The position numbers and the translations under genes are program-made. This document shows, piece by piece, positions 18,873 to 27,546 of a DNA stretch of 64,000 nt; the stretch's first letter is position 1, and every line of letters begins with the position of its first letter. The stretch is taken from assembly GCF_001905095.1 (NCBI RefSeq), contig NZ_LWLS01000024.1, positions 124,001 to 188,000 of the forward strand, in the 5' to 3' direction. The notes below the pieces were generated by a model. The model saw only the letters and a list, made by a program, of their open reading frames with translations. It ran no database searches and was not told the origin of the DNA. This DNA is from Micromonospora sp. CB01531 (GTDB taxonomy: Bacteria; Actinomycetota; Actinomycetes; Mycobacteriales; Micromonosporaceae).

Positions 18873-19475
18873 GTGCCGAAGATCGTCAACCACGACCAGC
18901 GCCGCCGCGAGCTGGCCGCCGCCGTCTGGCAGGTCATCGCCCGCGACGGTGTGGAGGGAATCTCCATCCGATCGGTCGCTGCCGCCTCGGGGTGGTCCTC
19001 CGGCGCGCTGCGTCACTACTTCTCCACCCGCGCCGACCTGCTCGCCTTCGCCTGCGAGCAGGTCATCGATCAGGTGACCGAGCGGATCCAGGGACTGCGG
19101 CACACCGGCGACCCGGTCAAGACGGTCCGCGCCATCCTGTTGGAGACCATGCCGGTCGACGAGACGCGCCGCACCGAGAGCTCGATCGCCTTCGCCTTTC
19201 TCGCCCTCGGCCTCGGCGACCCCGAGCTCGCCCGGGTGCAACGCCGCCATTTCACCGGCATGTACGAGCTGTGCCTGCGGCTCGTCCAGGACCTCGCCGA
19301 GCGCGACGCGCTGGCGCAGACCGGGCAGGACGCCGAGACGCTGGCCCGCCGCATGCACGCGGTCGTCGACGGGCTAACCGTGCACGCCCTCGCCGGTCAC
19401 CTCACCGCCGAGGAGATGGTCACGCAGCTCGACGCGTACCTCGCCGACCTCACGGGCGTCGAACGCACCGAATAG
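18873..19475 (+). CDS. TetR family transcriptional regulator
   Basis: One-component repressor of 200 residues. The GTG start is chosen because it gives VPKIVNHDQRRRELAA, the usual TetR N-terminus, directly after the operator; there is no clear ribosome site, so the mRNA may be nearly leaderless. The HTH is at residues about 24-46 (ISIRSVAAASGWSSGALRHYF). The C-terminal ligand domain resembles the BetI-like TetR_C type. It probably represses itself and the divergent membrane gene. The ligand is unknown. Confidence 0.93.
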   Translation: MPKIVNHDQRRRELAAAVWQVIARDGVEGISIRSVAAASGWSSGALRHYFSTRADLLAFACEQVIDQVTERIQGLRHTGDPVKTVRAILLETMPVDETRRTESSIAFAFLALGLGDPELARVQRRHFTGMYELCLRLVQDLAERDALAQTGQDAETLARRMHAVVDGLTVHALAGHLTAEEMVTQLDAYLADLTGVERTE

Positions 19476-19572
19476 GCCGGCGAGCCGATGACGCCCCTGC
19501 GCGATCGTGTACTGAGGTTGGAGCAGTGATACTCGCTCGGCCCAGGGTGGCAAGCTCCGTACTCTCCTGCGT

Positions 19573-20376
19573 GTGAAGACGCTACTCCGCTCGTTGGACG
19601 GGATCGAGTTCGCCGAGACGGCGGCCGGTGTGCCGCTGGTCAGCGGGACCTTTCCGGAGGGCGAACACGACCGGGTCTGGCGGGCGTTGCGGGCCGAGCA
19701 TCCCCGGACGGGTCTCTGGCCGGTGCTGGGCTGGACGGCCAGCACCGCGGCCGAAGGGACGTACAGCTGGTGCCGGCGGCACCAGGGGCCCGCCTGGCTG
19801 GACGCCCTCTGCGAGGTCGACCCGGCGGAGCGGATGGCGCTGCTCATCCGGTCCAAGCGGGAGTGGCGGCTTGGCGACGAGGATTCCACTGACTCGCAGA
19901 TGGTGGCATGGCAGGAGGAAACCCGGGCCGAGTTCGACCCGGTGCGGGTCGCCGAAGCGATCGCTCCGCTGACGGACACCCCGCCCGGGATTCGGCGACA
20001 GACGGGTTCGTACCCGCCCACGGAGGTGCTGCTGGTGCCGGCGGCGGCCGGCCACGAGGTGCTCGCCCTGGTGCCGGGACTCATGGCGATCATGAACAAC
20101 TGGAACGGGGGCCCCTCGCACCCCGACCTGCATTACGCCGACCACGTGTATGTGCTCCGGCACTGGGAGAAGGCGTGGGGCGCCGAGCTATACCACCCCG
20201 GCTTCGACAACCTGGAGCTGGCCGTCACCCGCCCGCCGCGCGACCCGCTCACCGTCGCGACCTGCGCCGTCGAGCAGTTGTCCTACTGCGACGACCTGGA
20301 GCAGATTCTCGGAGACGTGTACGACGTCGCCCGCCAGCAGGCACCAGCCGACCACTGGTCGTTCTGGTGGGACTGA
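19573..20376 (+). CDS. DUF4253 domain protein (267 aa)
   Basis: Cytoplasmic protein with a C-terminal DUF4253 region: VYVLRHWEKAWGAELYHPGF followed by LELAVTRPPRD and the family ending VEQLSYCDDLEQILGD. The N-terminal half (FPEGEHDRVWRALRAEHP, TGLWPVLGW) is also typical of actinobacterial members. The start is a GTG. DUF4253 proteins have no established biochemical role, although some occur near polymorphic toxin or immunity genes. Nothing in this neighbourhood supports that role here. Confidence 0.85.
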   Translation: MKTLLRSLDGIEFAETAAGVPLVSGTFPEGEHDRVWRALRAEHPRTGLWPVLGWTASTAAEGTYSWCRRHQGPAWLDALCEVDPAERMALLIRSKREWRLGDEDSTDSQMVAWQEETRAEFDPVRVAEAIAPLTDTPPGIRRQTGSYPPTEVLLVPAAAGHEVLALVPGLMAIMNNWNGGPSHPDLHYADHVYVLRHWEKAWGAELYHPGFDNLELAVTRPPRDPLTVATCAVEQLSYCDDLEQILGDVYDVARQQAPADHWSFWWD

Positions 20377-20480
20377 CCCTCCCGGCGGTGGCTGCTGTTT
20401 CATCCGAGACCGACGCCAGGTCCGGAAGCTGGCGGTATCGGGTCGGCGCGGATACCGTCACCTCCACGACCTGGAGTGGA

Positions 20481-21125
20481 TCAAGTCAGGGCTGGCGCGA
20501 CCGGTGACGGGTGGCGGTCGCCGGTGGTCAGAGCCGCCGCCCAGGCGGTGGTGATGAGCAGCAGCGCGGCGATGTAGGACGCCATCACCAGGAGACCGTG
20601 CCCGGCCAGGTGGACGCCGGCCGCCTCCAGCCCGATCAGCAGGTCCGAGCCGAGGAAGAGCGCCCCGCCGACCGCCACCCGCCGGGACACCCCGGTCGCG
20701 GCGGCGGCCATCAGGGACAGCGCCAAGCTGTAACCGAGCACCGGCAGCCGTAACGGCCCCAGCGCACCCCAGAGCAGGGCGTTGGCGACCGCCCAGACCG
20801 CCACGTACCCCAGGACCGCCGGGGCCGGCGGCCGGCGGTGCCGGACGAACGAGGTGAGGAACGCGAGCTGGGTGACCAGGAAGCAGCCCATGCCCGCCAG
20901 GAACGCGGGCTGTCCCTCCAGCAGCAGGGCCACGTCCCCGGCGGTGGCAAAGACCAGGCCAACGGCGACGCCGTCGATCCGCCGCCGGACAGACCAGAGG
21001 TACGCCAGCAGCAGCGGGGCCAGCAGCGGTTTGGCCAGCCACTGGGTCGCGGTGGAGTCGAGCGCGACGCCGACCAGCTCGACCGCGGCGACGGCCCCGA
21101 ACAGGGGCAAGCAGGGGCGCCTCAC
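20481..21125 (-). CDS. Lysoplasmalogenase (YhhN/TMEM86 family)
   Basis: Integral membrane hydrolase of the YhhN/TMEM86 family, which cleaves the vinyl-ether bond of lysoplasmalogens to release an aldehyde. The 214-residue protein has about eight hydrophobic helices and conserved acidic positions of the family (ATAGDVALLLEG and FLGSDLLIGLE). It starts at a GTG overlapping the previous stop by 4 bases (GTGA). It is the last gene of a three-gene operon behind a GntR regulator and an alkylglycerol-monooxygenase-like enzyme. The family call is good; the substrate in this organism is inferred. Confidence 0.85.
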   Translation of the reverse strand: MRRPCLPLFGAVAAVELVGVALDSTATQWLAKPLLAPLLLAYLWSVRRRIDGVAVGLVFATAGDVALLLEGQPAFLAGMGCFLVTQLAFLTSFVRHRRPPAPAVLGYVAVWAVANALLWGALGPLRLPVLGYSLALSLMAAAATGVSRRVAVGGALFLGSDLLIGLEAAGVHLAGHGLLVMASYIAALLLITTAWAAALTTGDRHPSPVAPALT

Positions 21126-21949
21126 CGGGCCGGCTGCCAGCCGGGCCGGCCGAAGACGTAGCCGAGACGGTCCCGCCAGGTACGGGCGGCCCGGGCGTCG
21201 GCCCAGATCGCGGCGAACTCGTGCGTGGCCACCCGCAGCGGGTTGTACGTGTTGATGTTCTTGGTGAGCCCGTACCGGACGGCGGCCTGTTCCGGCTCGA
21301 AGGTGCCGAAGAGTCGGTCCCAGACGATCAGGATGCCGGCGTAGTTGCGGTCCAGGTACTCGGCGTTGGCACCGTGGTGGACCCGGTGGTGTGACGGGGT
21401 GTTGAAGACCAGCTCGATCGGCCGGGGCAGCACGTTGATCCGCTCGGTGTGCAGGAAGAACTGGTAGAGCAGACTGATCGACTGCTGCAGGAAGATCATC
21501 CACGGCGGGATGCCGAGCAGCGCCAGGGGCAGCCAGAACGGCAGCGACGTCATCGGCGTCCAGCTCTGCCGCAGCGCGGTGGAGAGGTTGAAGTGGACGC
21601 TGGAGTGGTGGACCACGTGGCTGGCCCAGAACACGCGTACCTCGTGGTGCAGCCGATGAAACGAGTAGTAGGCCAGGTCGTCGGCGAAGAACAGCAGCAC
21701 CCAGGTCCACCAGCTGGCGGGGGAGAGGTGGATCGGCGAGACCAGCCACAGCGCCGCGTAGACGCCGGCGGTGACCAGCTTCCACGGCACGCCGATCAGC
21801 ACGCTGCCCAGACCCATCGACAGGCTGGTGGTTGTGTCGCGCAGCTCGTAGCCGCGTTCGTCGTCGTCGGGCAGGAACCGGTAGGAGACCGCTTCGATGA
21901 TGATCAGCAGCAGGAACGCCGGGACGGCGTAGAGCACGGCGGGGATCAT
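21122..21949 (-). CDS. Di-iron fatty acid hydroxylase superfamily, alkylglycerol monooxygenase-like
   Basis: Membrane di-iron hydroxylase of 275 residues. Histidine boxes are FHRLHHE (H98, H101, H102), HVVHHSS (H111, H114, H115) and HHRVHHG (H187-H192). From memory, the surrounding sequences NLSTALRQS, NYAGILIVWDRLFGTFE and HRVHHG closely follow animal alkylglycerol monooxygenase, which cleaves ether lipids, more than sterol desaturases. A Glu usually following HHSS in that enzyme is Val118 here, so cofactor use may differ. Four or five hydrophobic helices are present. It is coupled by 4-base overlaps to the GntR gene upstream and to the lysoplasmalogenase gene downstream. Confidence 0.85.
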   Translation of the reverse strand: MIPAVLYAVPAFLLLIIIEAVSYRFLPDDDERGYELRDTTTSLSMGLGSVLIGVPWKLVTAGVYAALWLVSPIHLSPASWWTWVLLFFADDLAYYSFHRLHHEVRVFWASHVVHHSSVHFNLSTALRQSWTPMTSLPFWLPLALLGIPPWMIFLQQSISLLYQFFLHTERINVLPRPIELVFNTPSHHRVHHGANAEYLDRNYAGILIVWDRLFGTFEPEQAAVRYGLTKNINTYNPLRVATHEFAAIWADARAARTWRDRLGYVFGRPGWQPAR

Positions 21950-22671
21950 GCTCGGGCTTCCCTTCCGGACGGGGTGGTGGGGGTGGTGACCGGGGCGGTC
22001 AGCAGGGCCCGGGCATGCCGCGCGGCGGCCGCGCCCTGGCAGGCCGCGATGGCAGCGGCGAGCCGGCGGTGGCCGGCGACGTCGAGCAGTTCGGCGGCCC
22101 GGCCGTCCAGCGGCACGTCGTCCACGGCAAGCGCGCCCGCCACCAGGCTGTTGAAGGCCAGCAGGTAGGCGGTGTTGCCGGAGCCGGTGACGATCAGCCG
22201 CCACATAGCGATGTCGGCGTCGTGCATCCGGGGCAGGTCGGGGGCGAGTGCCGCGTACTCCTCGGCGGCCCGGACCACCGCGGCGGTGACCGCCGGATCG
22301 CCGCGCTCGGCGCAGAGCCGGGCCGCGTCGATCCCGACGCAGGCCCGCATCTCCAGCATGTCGCGGACCAGCGTCTCGACCGGGAGTACGTCGCCCGACC
22401 GGGCCAGCGAGAGCGCCAGGTCCAGCCCGGCGTGCACCCGCCAGTCGAGCACCCGGGTCGCGCCGCCCTGGCTGACCCGGAGCAGGCCGAGCTGCTGGAG
22501 CCGGCGCAGCGCCTCCCGGACGGCGTGTCGGTTGACCTCGAACGCGGCGGCCAGCTCGCGCTCGCCCGGCAGGGTCTCCCCGGGCTGGTAACGGCCGCTG
22601 ACGATGGCGTCGCGGAGCTGGCCGAAGACGTGGTCGGAGACCGAGGCGCGGGGTACGGGGGCGAAGGCCAT
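21946..22671 (-). CDS. GntR family regulator, FadR/FCD subfamily
   Basis: Transcriptional regulator of 241 residues. The N-terminal winged helix (about residues 10-75) reads FGQLRDAIVSGRYQPGETLP and NRHAVREALRRLQQLGLL. The C-terminal all-helical FCD domain (about 95-225) has the metal or ligand-binding pattern RMHDADIAMWRLI. It is the first gene of the operon and overlaps the hydroxylase start by 4 bases. A typical FadR-type operator lies 37 bp upstream of its start, implying autoregulation. Confidence 0.95.
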   Translation of the reverse strand: MAFAPVPRASVSDHVFGQLRDAIVSGRYQPGETLPGERELAAAFEVNRHAVREALRRLQQLGLLRVSQGGATRVLDWRVHAGLDLALSLARSGDVLPVETLVRDMLEMRACVGIDAARLCAERGDPAVTAAVVRAAEEYAALAPDLPRMHDADIAMWRLIVTGSGNTAYLLAFNSLVAGALAVDDVPLDGRAAELLDVAGHRRLAAAIAACQGAAAARHARALLTAPVTTPTTPSGREARA

Positions 22672-22707
22672 GGCGGCAGTGTGGTCCCCGACACCTCAAC
22701 CCGTCAA

Positions 22708-22720
22708 CTGGTTGGACCAG
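22708..22720. promoter_or_regulatory. GntR/FadR-type operator
   Basis: CTGGTTGGACCAG is a perfect 5-bp dyad with the TNGTNNNACNA core used by FadR-type regulators (TGGTTGGACCA). It lies between the divergent GntR and DUF6236 genes, so it may control both. Confidence 0.7.
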
Positions 22721-22762
22721 ATGGTCTTCGCCATACGGGCATCGTTGTTCGACAATGGAGCG

Positions 22763-23983
22763 GTGAGCGACATCGCCCTCTACCACCCGTACGTTGACTT
22801 CCGCGACGAGGCGTGGCTGAAGGGCGCGGTCCTCTACTGGCCGAAGATCGCCCGGATGCTCCCCGACACCATTTGGAACTGGTCCGACTCTGACCTGGTG
22901 CGACAGCTCCGGGACGAGCTTGACTGCATCGTCGACGTACGTCTTCGGCAGCGCGACTACGGCGGACCGCTCGAGCGGGCCGAACAACTCTTCTTCCGGT
23001 TCCTCGATCTGCACGAGGAGGAACTGCTTCCCCGATATGGCGTCCGACGCCTCGGGATCGATCCGATCGTCCGGGACCGAGCCGACACCGGGCGCCTGGC
23101 GCCGCGCGATCCCCGCCTGGCGCCGGTGATGCCCGGCAAGATGCTGTGGTCCCTGGCGGACCGGTTGGCCGACAGCGGCCTACTGGTCCGGCTCGAGGAC
23201 GTGCGCGCGGACGGCCGGCGCGAGTCGCTGCGCCACCTGTGCCTGCACCGTGACCTCGCGACGCTCTATCTCGCGGTGCTCGCCGACGCCGTGGCCTCGG
23301 AGAACCGGATGGCGATGGTGACCGACCTGCCGGTGACCCTGGCGACGAGCGGCGGGTGGACCACCGACTCGATGGCCGCCGTCCTGCTGGACGATGTGGA
23401 ACCGGCCGCGTTCGCCCGCCCCGAGCCCGCCCAGGCCTTCGCCGTCCTCGCGCTGGCGGTCGCCGTGCCGAAAGACCTGCGAGACGTGCCGATCCGGCGA
23501 ATCATCAAGGCCCGCCGGAAACTTCAGCCGCAGCTGCTCGCCTACCGCGCCTACCTCGACTCGCTGGCACCCGCCCTCGCCGAGCTGAGCGCGGTGCCGG
23601 ACCCGGCCGTCCGGGCCGCCCACCTCGAGGTGATGGTCGAACGGGAGATCGGCGGCCGGATCGACGCCACCGCCCGGCAGCTGTCGAAGCTCGGCCTGGA
23701 ACCGGTCCGCGCGCTGCTCACCACGCAGGCGCTGGTCCCGCCGGCGGCCCTCGCCGCACTCGGCAGCGCGTTGGACCTGCCGCCCGTGGTGACCGGATCG
23801 GGGGCGGTCGCGGCCACGGTCGTCAGTGCGACGGCCACCATGATGGGCGGGCGGGAGCAGCTCCGGGAGGCCCACCCGACCGGCTACCTGCTGGGGCTGC
23901 GCCGGGAGCTCGGGGCCAGCCACGCGGTGGCCGCGGTGCGGGCCGCGTACCGCCGGGCGGCGGGGACGGGCCGCCGCGGGTGA
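22763..23983 (+). CDS. DUF6236 family hypothetical protein (406 aa)
   Basis: Protein of unknown function. The start is GTG 22763, giving VSDIALYHPYVDFRDEAWLK; this N-terminus (LYxPYxxFRDExWLKxAxLYW) is characteristic of the DUF6236 family, which I recall as common in actinobacteria. The rest is mainly alpha-helical with a basic patch around RRIIKARRKLQPQ and an Ala-rich C-terminus (TVVSATATMMGG). It has no signal peptide. It is divergent from the GntR operon and shares its operator region, but no functional link is shown. Confidence 0.8.
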   Translation: MSDIALYHPYVDFRDEAWLKGAVLYWPKIARMLPDTIWNWSDSDLVRQLRDELDCIVDVRLRQRDYGGPLERAEQLFFRFLDLHEEELLPRYGVRRLGIDPIVRDRADTGRLAPRDPRLAPVMPGKMLWSLADRLADSGLLVRLEDVRADGRRESLRHLCLHRDLATLYLAVLADAVASENRMAMVTDLPVTLATSGGWTTDSMAAVLLDDVEPAAFARPEPAQAFAVLALAVAVPKDLRDVPIRRIIKARRKLQPQLLAYRAYLDSLAPALAELSAVPDPAVRAAHLEVMVEREIGGRIDATARQLSKLGLEPVRALLTTQALVPPAALAALGSALDLPPVVTGSGAVAATVVSATATMMGGREQLREAHPTGYLLGLRRELGASHAVAAVRAAYRRAAGTGRRG

Positions 23984-24075
23984 CGGTCGGTGCGTCGAGG
24001 CGACCCGACGGTGCCGCGGCCGTCACACCTCGTATCCTGTCCGCCGGAAGGCCCGCGACATGGAAGGGAGTCGGT

Positions 24076-25968
24076 GTGAGCGACCGGGTCGAGACGTTGG
24101 AGTTCCAGGCCGAGGCCCGTCAGCTGCTCCAGCTGATGGTGCACTCGATCTACTCGAACAAGGACGTCTTCCTGCGCGAACTTATCTCGAACGCCTCTGA
24201 CGCGCTGGACAAGCTGCGGCTGGAGTCGCTGGTCGACAAGGACCTGGCGGTCGACACCGCCGACCTGCACATCGAGCTCGAGGTCGACCGGGAAGCTCGC
24301 ACGCTGACCGTGCGGGACAACGGCGTCGGCATGTCCCGCGACGAGGTGATCGGGCTGATCGGCACCATCGCCAAGTCCGGCACCGCCGAGCTGCTGCGCA
24401 AGCTGCGCGAGTCCCAGGACGCCGCCGCCTCCCAGGAGCTGATCGGCCAGTTCGGGGTCGGCTTCTACGCCACCTTCATGGTGGCCGACAAGGTCACCCT
24501 GCTGACCCGGCGGGCCGGGCAGAGCGGGGGCACCCGCTGGGAGTCGACTGGCGAGGGCAGCTACTCGGTCGAGTCGGTCGACGACGCGCCGCAGGGCACC
24601 TCGGTCACGCTGCACCTCAAGCCCGCCGACGCCGAGGACAACCTGCACGACTACACCGCCGAGTGGACCATCCGGGAGATCGTCAAGCGATACTCGGACT
24701 TCATCGCCTGGCCGATCCGGATGACCGTCGAGCGGTCGGGTGAGGACGGCGCGACCACCCGCGAGGAGCAGACCCTCAACTCGATGAAGGCGCTCTGGGC
24801 CCGCTCCCGGGACGAGGTGGACGAGGCCGAGTACAAGGAGTTCTACCGGCACGTCGCCCACGACTGGGCCGACCCCCTCGAAACCATCCACATGCGCGGC
24901 GAGGGCACCTTCGAGTACGAGGCGCTGCTCTTCCTGCCCTCGCACGCCCCGCTCGACCTGTTCTCCCCGCAGGGCCGCCGCGGCGTGCAGCTCTACGTCA
25001 AGCGTGTCTTCATCATGGACGACTGCGACGCGCTGATGCCCAACTACCTGCGCTTCGTCAAGGGCGTGGTGGACGCGCACGACCTGTCGCTCAACATCTC
25101 CCGGGAGATTCTCCAGCAGGACCGGCAGATCCGGGCCGTCCGCCGCCGCCTGGTCAAGAAGGTCCTCGCCACCCTCAAGGACCTTTCCGCCGAGTCCTAC
25201 CGCACCTTCTGGACCGAGTTCGGCGCGGTGGTCAAGGAGGGGCTGCTCGAGGACCCGGACAACACCGAGGCGCTCCTCGACCTGGTCCGGGCCGCCAGCA
25301 CCAACGATCCGGCCGAACTGACCACGCTGCGCGACTACGTCGAGCGGATGAAGGACGGCCAGACCGAGATCTACTATGCCACCGGCGAGTCTCGGGTCAC
25401 CATCGAGAACTCGCCGCACCTGGAGGCGTTCCGCGCCAAGGGCTTCGAGGTGCTGATCCTCACCGACCCGGTGGACGAGGTGTGGGTCGAGCGGGTCGGC
25501 CAGTACGACGGGAAGACCCTGCGCTCGGTCGCCAAGGGCCAGGTCGACCTGGAGACCGACGAGGAGAAGGAGAAGGCCGAGGCCGAGCGGCAGGAGTACG
25601 CCGACCTGCTCACCTGGATGAGCGGCGCGCTGGCCGACAGCGTCAAGGAGGTCCGGCTCTCCTCGCGGCTGACCACCTCGCCCGCCTGCGTCGTCGGCGA
25701 CGCCCACGACATGACGCCGACGCTGGAGAAGATGTACCGGGCGATGGGGCAGGAGGTGCCCCGGGTCAAGCGGATCCTGGAACTCAACCCGACCCACCCG
25801 CTGGTCACCGGGCTGCGCAAGGCCCACGAGCAGGGCGGCGACCAGAGCGCCCTGACCGACACCGCCGAGCTGCTCTACGGGATGGCGCTGCTCGCCGAGG
25901 GCGGAGAGCTGGCCGACCCGGCCCGGTTCACCCGGATCCTCGCCGACCGGCTGGCCCGCACCCTTTAG
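24076..25968 (+). CDS. htpG: Molecular chaperone HtpG (Hsp90)
   Basis: Bacterial Hsp90, an ATP-dependent dimeric chaperone in the cytosol. The GTG start follows GAAGGGAG and gives VSDRVETLEFQAEARQLLQL. The GHKL ATPase domain (residues 1 to about 220) shows ELISNASDALDKLR, DNGVGMSRDEV, GTIAKSGTAE and GQFGVGFYATFMV. The middle domain carries the catalytic-loop Arg region NISREILQQDRQIRAVRR. The C-terminal dimerisation domain ends near DRLARTL. The 630-residue length is normal. It stands alone, followed by a strong hairpin. Confidence 0.98.
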   Translation: MSDRVETLEFQAEARQLLQLMVHSIYSNKDVFLRELISNASDALDKLRLESLVDKDLAVDTADLHIELEVDREARTLTVRDNGVGMSRDEVIGLIGTIAKSGTAELLRKLRESQDAAASQELIGQFGVGFYATFMVADKVTLLTRRAGQSGGTRWESTGEGSYSVESVDDAPQGTSVTLHLKPADAEDNLHDYTAEWTIREIVKRYSDFIAWPIRMTVERSGEDGATTREEQTLNSMKALWARSRDEVDEAEYKEFYRHVAHDWADPLETIHMRGEGTFEYEALLFLPSHAPLDLFSPQGRRGVQLYVKRVFIMDDCDALMPNYLRFVKGVVDAHDLSLNISREILQQDRQIRAVRRRLVKKVLATLKDLSAESYRTFWTEFGAVVKEGLLEDPDNTEALLDLVRAASTNDPAELTTLRDYVERMKDGQTEIYYATGESRVTIENSPHLEAFRAKGFEVLILTDPVDEVWVERVGQYDGKTLRSVAKGQVDLETDEEKEKAEAERQEYADLLTWMSGALADSVKEVRLSSRLTTSPACVVGDAHDMTPTLEKMYRAMGQEVPRVKRILELNPTHPLVTGLRKAHEQGGDQSALTDTAELLYGMALLAEGGELADPARFTRILADRLARTL

Positions 25969-25979
25969 GACCGCCGCCT

Positions 25980-26013
25980 CCGTCGGCCGCGGCAGCCACG
26001 CCGCGGCCGACGG
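25980..26013. terminator. Bidirectional hairpin terminator
   Basis: CCGTCGGCCGCGGC (25980-25993) and GCCGCGGCCGACGG (26000-26013) form a perfect 14-bp stem with loop AGCCAC. It lies between the convergent htpG and small hypothetical genes and probably ends transcription from both sides. Confidence 0.85.
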
Positions 26014-26016
26014 CGG

Positions 26017-26376
26017 TTACGCCCGGGTGAGCCGAGCCAGGTGCTCCGACTCCTGCGCCGACGGCTCAACCGGTCGGCTCCCGAGCAGCCGCCAGCGGGA
26101 CGTCCTCCCGTCCGGGCCGACCAGTTCGCCGCGCGCCAGCGCGCGGTCGATGTCCTGCCGCACCCGCTCCTCGAGATGCGGTTCGGTGGCGAAGAGGATG
26201 CGCAGGCGTACCTCGTCGCCGGACCGCTCCTCGCTCGTGTGATGCGGCGCGACTGGGCAGGGCGGCTCGTGGTCCCAGCGACCGCACAGAACGGTGGTGA
26301 TCGCCGCCCCGGGCGCGCGCGAGTCGTCGTCCGGCGCCATGTCGAGGACGGCCTGATGGGCGAACCCCTGCCGCAT
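26017..26376 (-). CDS. Small hypothetical protein (119 aa)
   Basis: Not recognised. The ATG at 26376 begins MRQGFAHQAVLDMAPDDD. It has the segment GRWDHEPPCPVAPHHT, in which one Cys and several His might bind a metal, and an acidic/basic C-terminal half (LEERVRQDIDRALARGELVG). The sequence is cytosolic, with no hydrophobic segment, and strong GC bias at third positions supports real coding. It lies 40 bp downstream of the GH25-like gene on the same strand and may share its transcript. Confidence 0.6.
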   Translation of the reverse strand: MRQGFAHQAVLDMAPDDDSRAPGAAITTVLCGRWDHEPPCPVAPHHTSEERSGDEVRLRILFATEPHLEERVRQDIDRALARGELVGPDGRTSRWRLLGSRPVEPSAQESEHLARLTRA

Positions 26377-26416
26377 GACGCCATTGTGCCCCAGGGCGCC
26401 CGGGTCGTCGGCGCCC

Positions 26417-27436
26417 TTACGGTGTCGGCGTCTGGGTGGCCGCGGTGAGGGCCGCGGCGAGGGCTGCCGCGCGGTCCTTGCCGATCGCGGCCACGATCGC
26501 GGCGGCGGCGTCGGCCGGGGACTGCCCGCCGAGTGCCTGAACGGTCGCCGCCGCGATCGCGGCGGCGGTCGGTGCGGCATGGGTGGTCTGGTAGAGGTCG
26601 TTGAGCACGTTGAGCGTCGACATGCCGGCGGGGATGCCGCCACCGATGTACTGCCAGGGCAGTGCGCGCATCTTCGCGGCGACGGCCGGGTCGGACAGGA
26701 TCGCGGAGAATTCGGCGGGGGTCATGGTGTCGTCCTTCGTCAACAGGGCCCGCAGCTGGGCGAGCGTGCCACGGTATGCGTTGCAGTCGGTCTGTCCGGA
26801 CGCGCCGGGGCAGGCGACGGTCGACCCGTACTGCCAGATCGACGGGGTCACCCCGCCGTACGCGGCCCAGCCCGGGCCGCCGTCCCCACCGCCTTGCGCG
26901 TAGACGGCAGCGGGCGCGCCGGTGGGGTTGCTGCCGTAGTCGCTGGCGACCAGTGGTGCGTTGAGCGGCCGGAGGTCGGGCCGGCCGAGATTCCCGTCCC
27001 AGTTCCACCTCGGCAGGTAGATCGCCAGCACGCGCTGATCGACGGCGTGCCAGCGGTCCACGAACCGGCGTACGTCGTCGAAGCGCGGCCACAGTCCGTT
27101 GGCGACCAGCTCCGGGTAACGCTCGACGTCGAGCATCGCCCACACCGCCCCGATCCCGTCGAGGGTGCTCCGCAGATAGTCGACCTGCCGGTTGGTGCTG
27201 GCCTGATCGCCTCTGATCAGGTTGTGGTAGCCACCGATCACGTCGAAGCCGGCGCCGGCCGCACCACGCGCCATCTCGGCGACGTGCGGGCTGGGCGGGT
27301 GGAAGCCCTGCGGGTCGCCGTAGCTGGCGCGCAGGCACAGGACGGGTGAGGTGGCCCGGCGAACCGCCGCCCAGTCGAACTCGCCCTTGACGCGGTCCCA
27401 GTCGTGGTAAGACAGGTCGGCATAGATCACAGCCAT
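26417..27436 (-). CDS. GH25-like lysozyme/muramidase domain protein (339 aa)
   Basis: Probable peptidoglycan-binding or -cleaving protein of the GH25 muramidase fold (residues about 1-230). Family marks are IYADLSYHDW with D7, CLRASYG, GGYHNLI, and the acidic pair in MLDVERYP (D103, E105), then PSIWQYGST. No signal peptide is seen, so export would need another route, or the protein acts after lysis. The C-terminal 100 residues are Ala-rich helices (ADAAAAIVAAIGKD). Start: of two nearby ATGs, 27436 has proper spacing from GAGGTG; 27442 is too close. A DUF1906-like, non-catalytic protein remains possible. Confidence 0.75.
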   Translation of the reverse strand: MAVIYADLSYHDWDRVKGEFDWAAVRRATSPVLCLRASYGDPQGFHPPSPHVAEMARGAAGAGFDVIGGYHNLIRGDQASTNRQVDYLRSTLDGIGAVWAMLDVERYPELVANGLWPRFDDVRRFVDRWHAVDQRVLAIYLPRWNWDGNLGRPDLRPLNAPLVASDYGSNPTGAPAAVYAQGGGDGGPGWAAYGGVTPSIWQYGSTVACPGASGQTDCNAYRGTLAQLRALLTKDDTMTPAEFSAILSDPAVAAKMRALPWQYIGGGIPAGMSTLNVLNDLYQTTHAAPTAAAIAAATVQALGGQSPADAAAAIVAAIGKDRAAALAAALTAATQTPTP

Positions 27437-27546
27437 TGCCATCACCTCTGCGGCCCACCGTAGCTCGACCCACTTGACCTGCGCGAATGCGAAGATTAGT
27501 CGGTGAAATGGGGGCGTTCGGTGGCTGGCGGAGCGGCCGCCGACGG

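Noticed and set aside
22604..22762. Upstream extension of the DUF6236 gene into the GntR gene start
   Set aside because: The family N-terminus begins at GTG 22763, and the longer frame would cross the divergent operator region.
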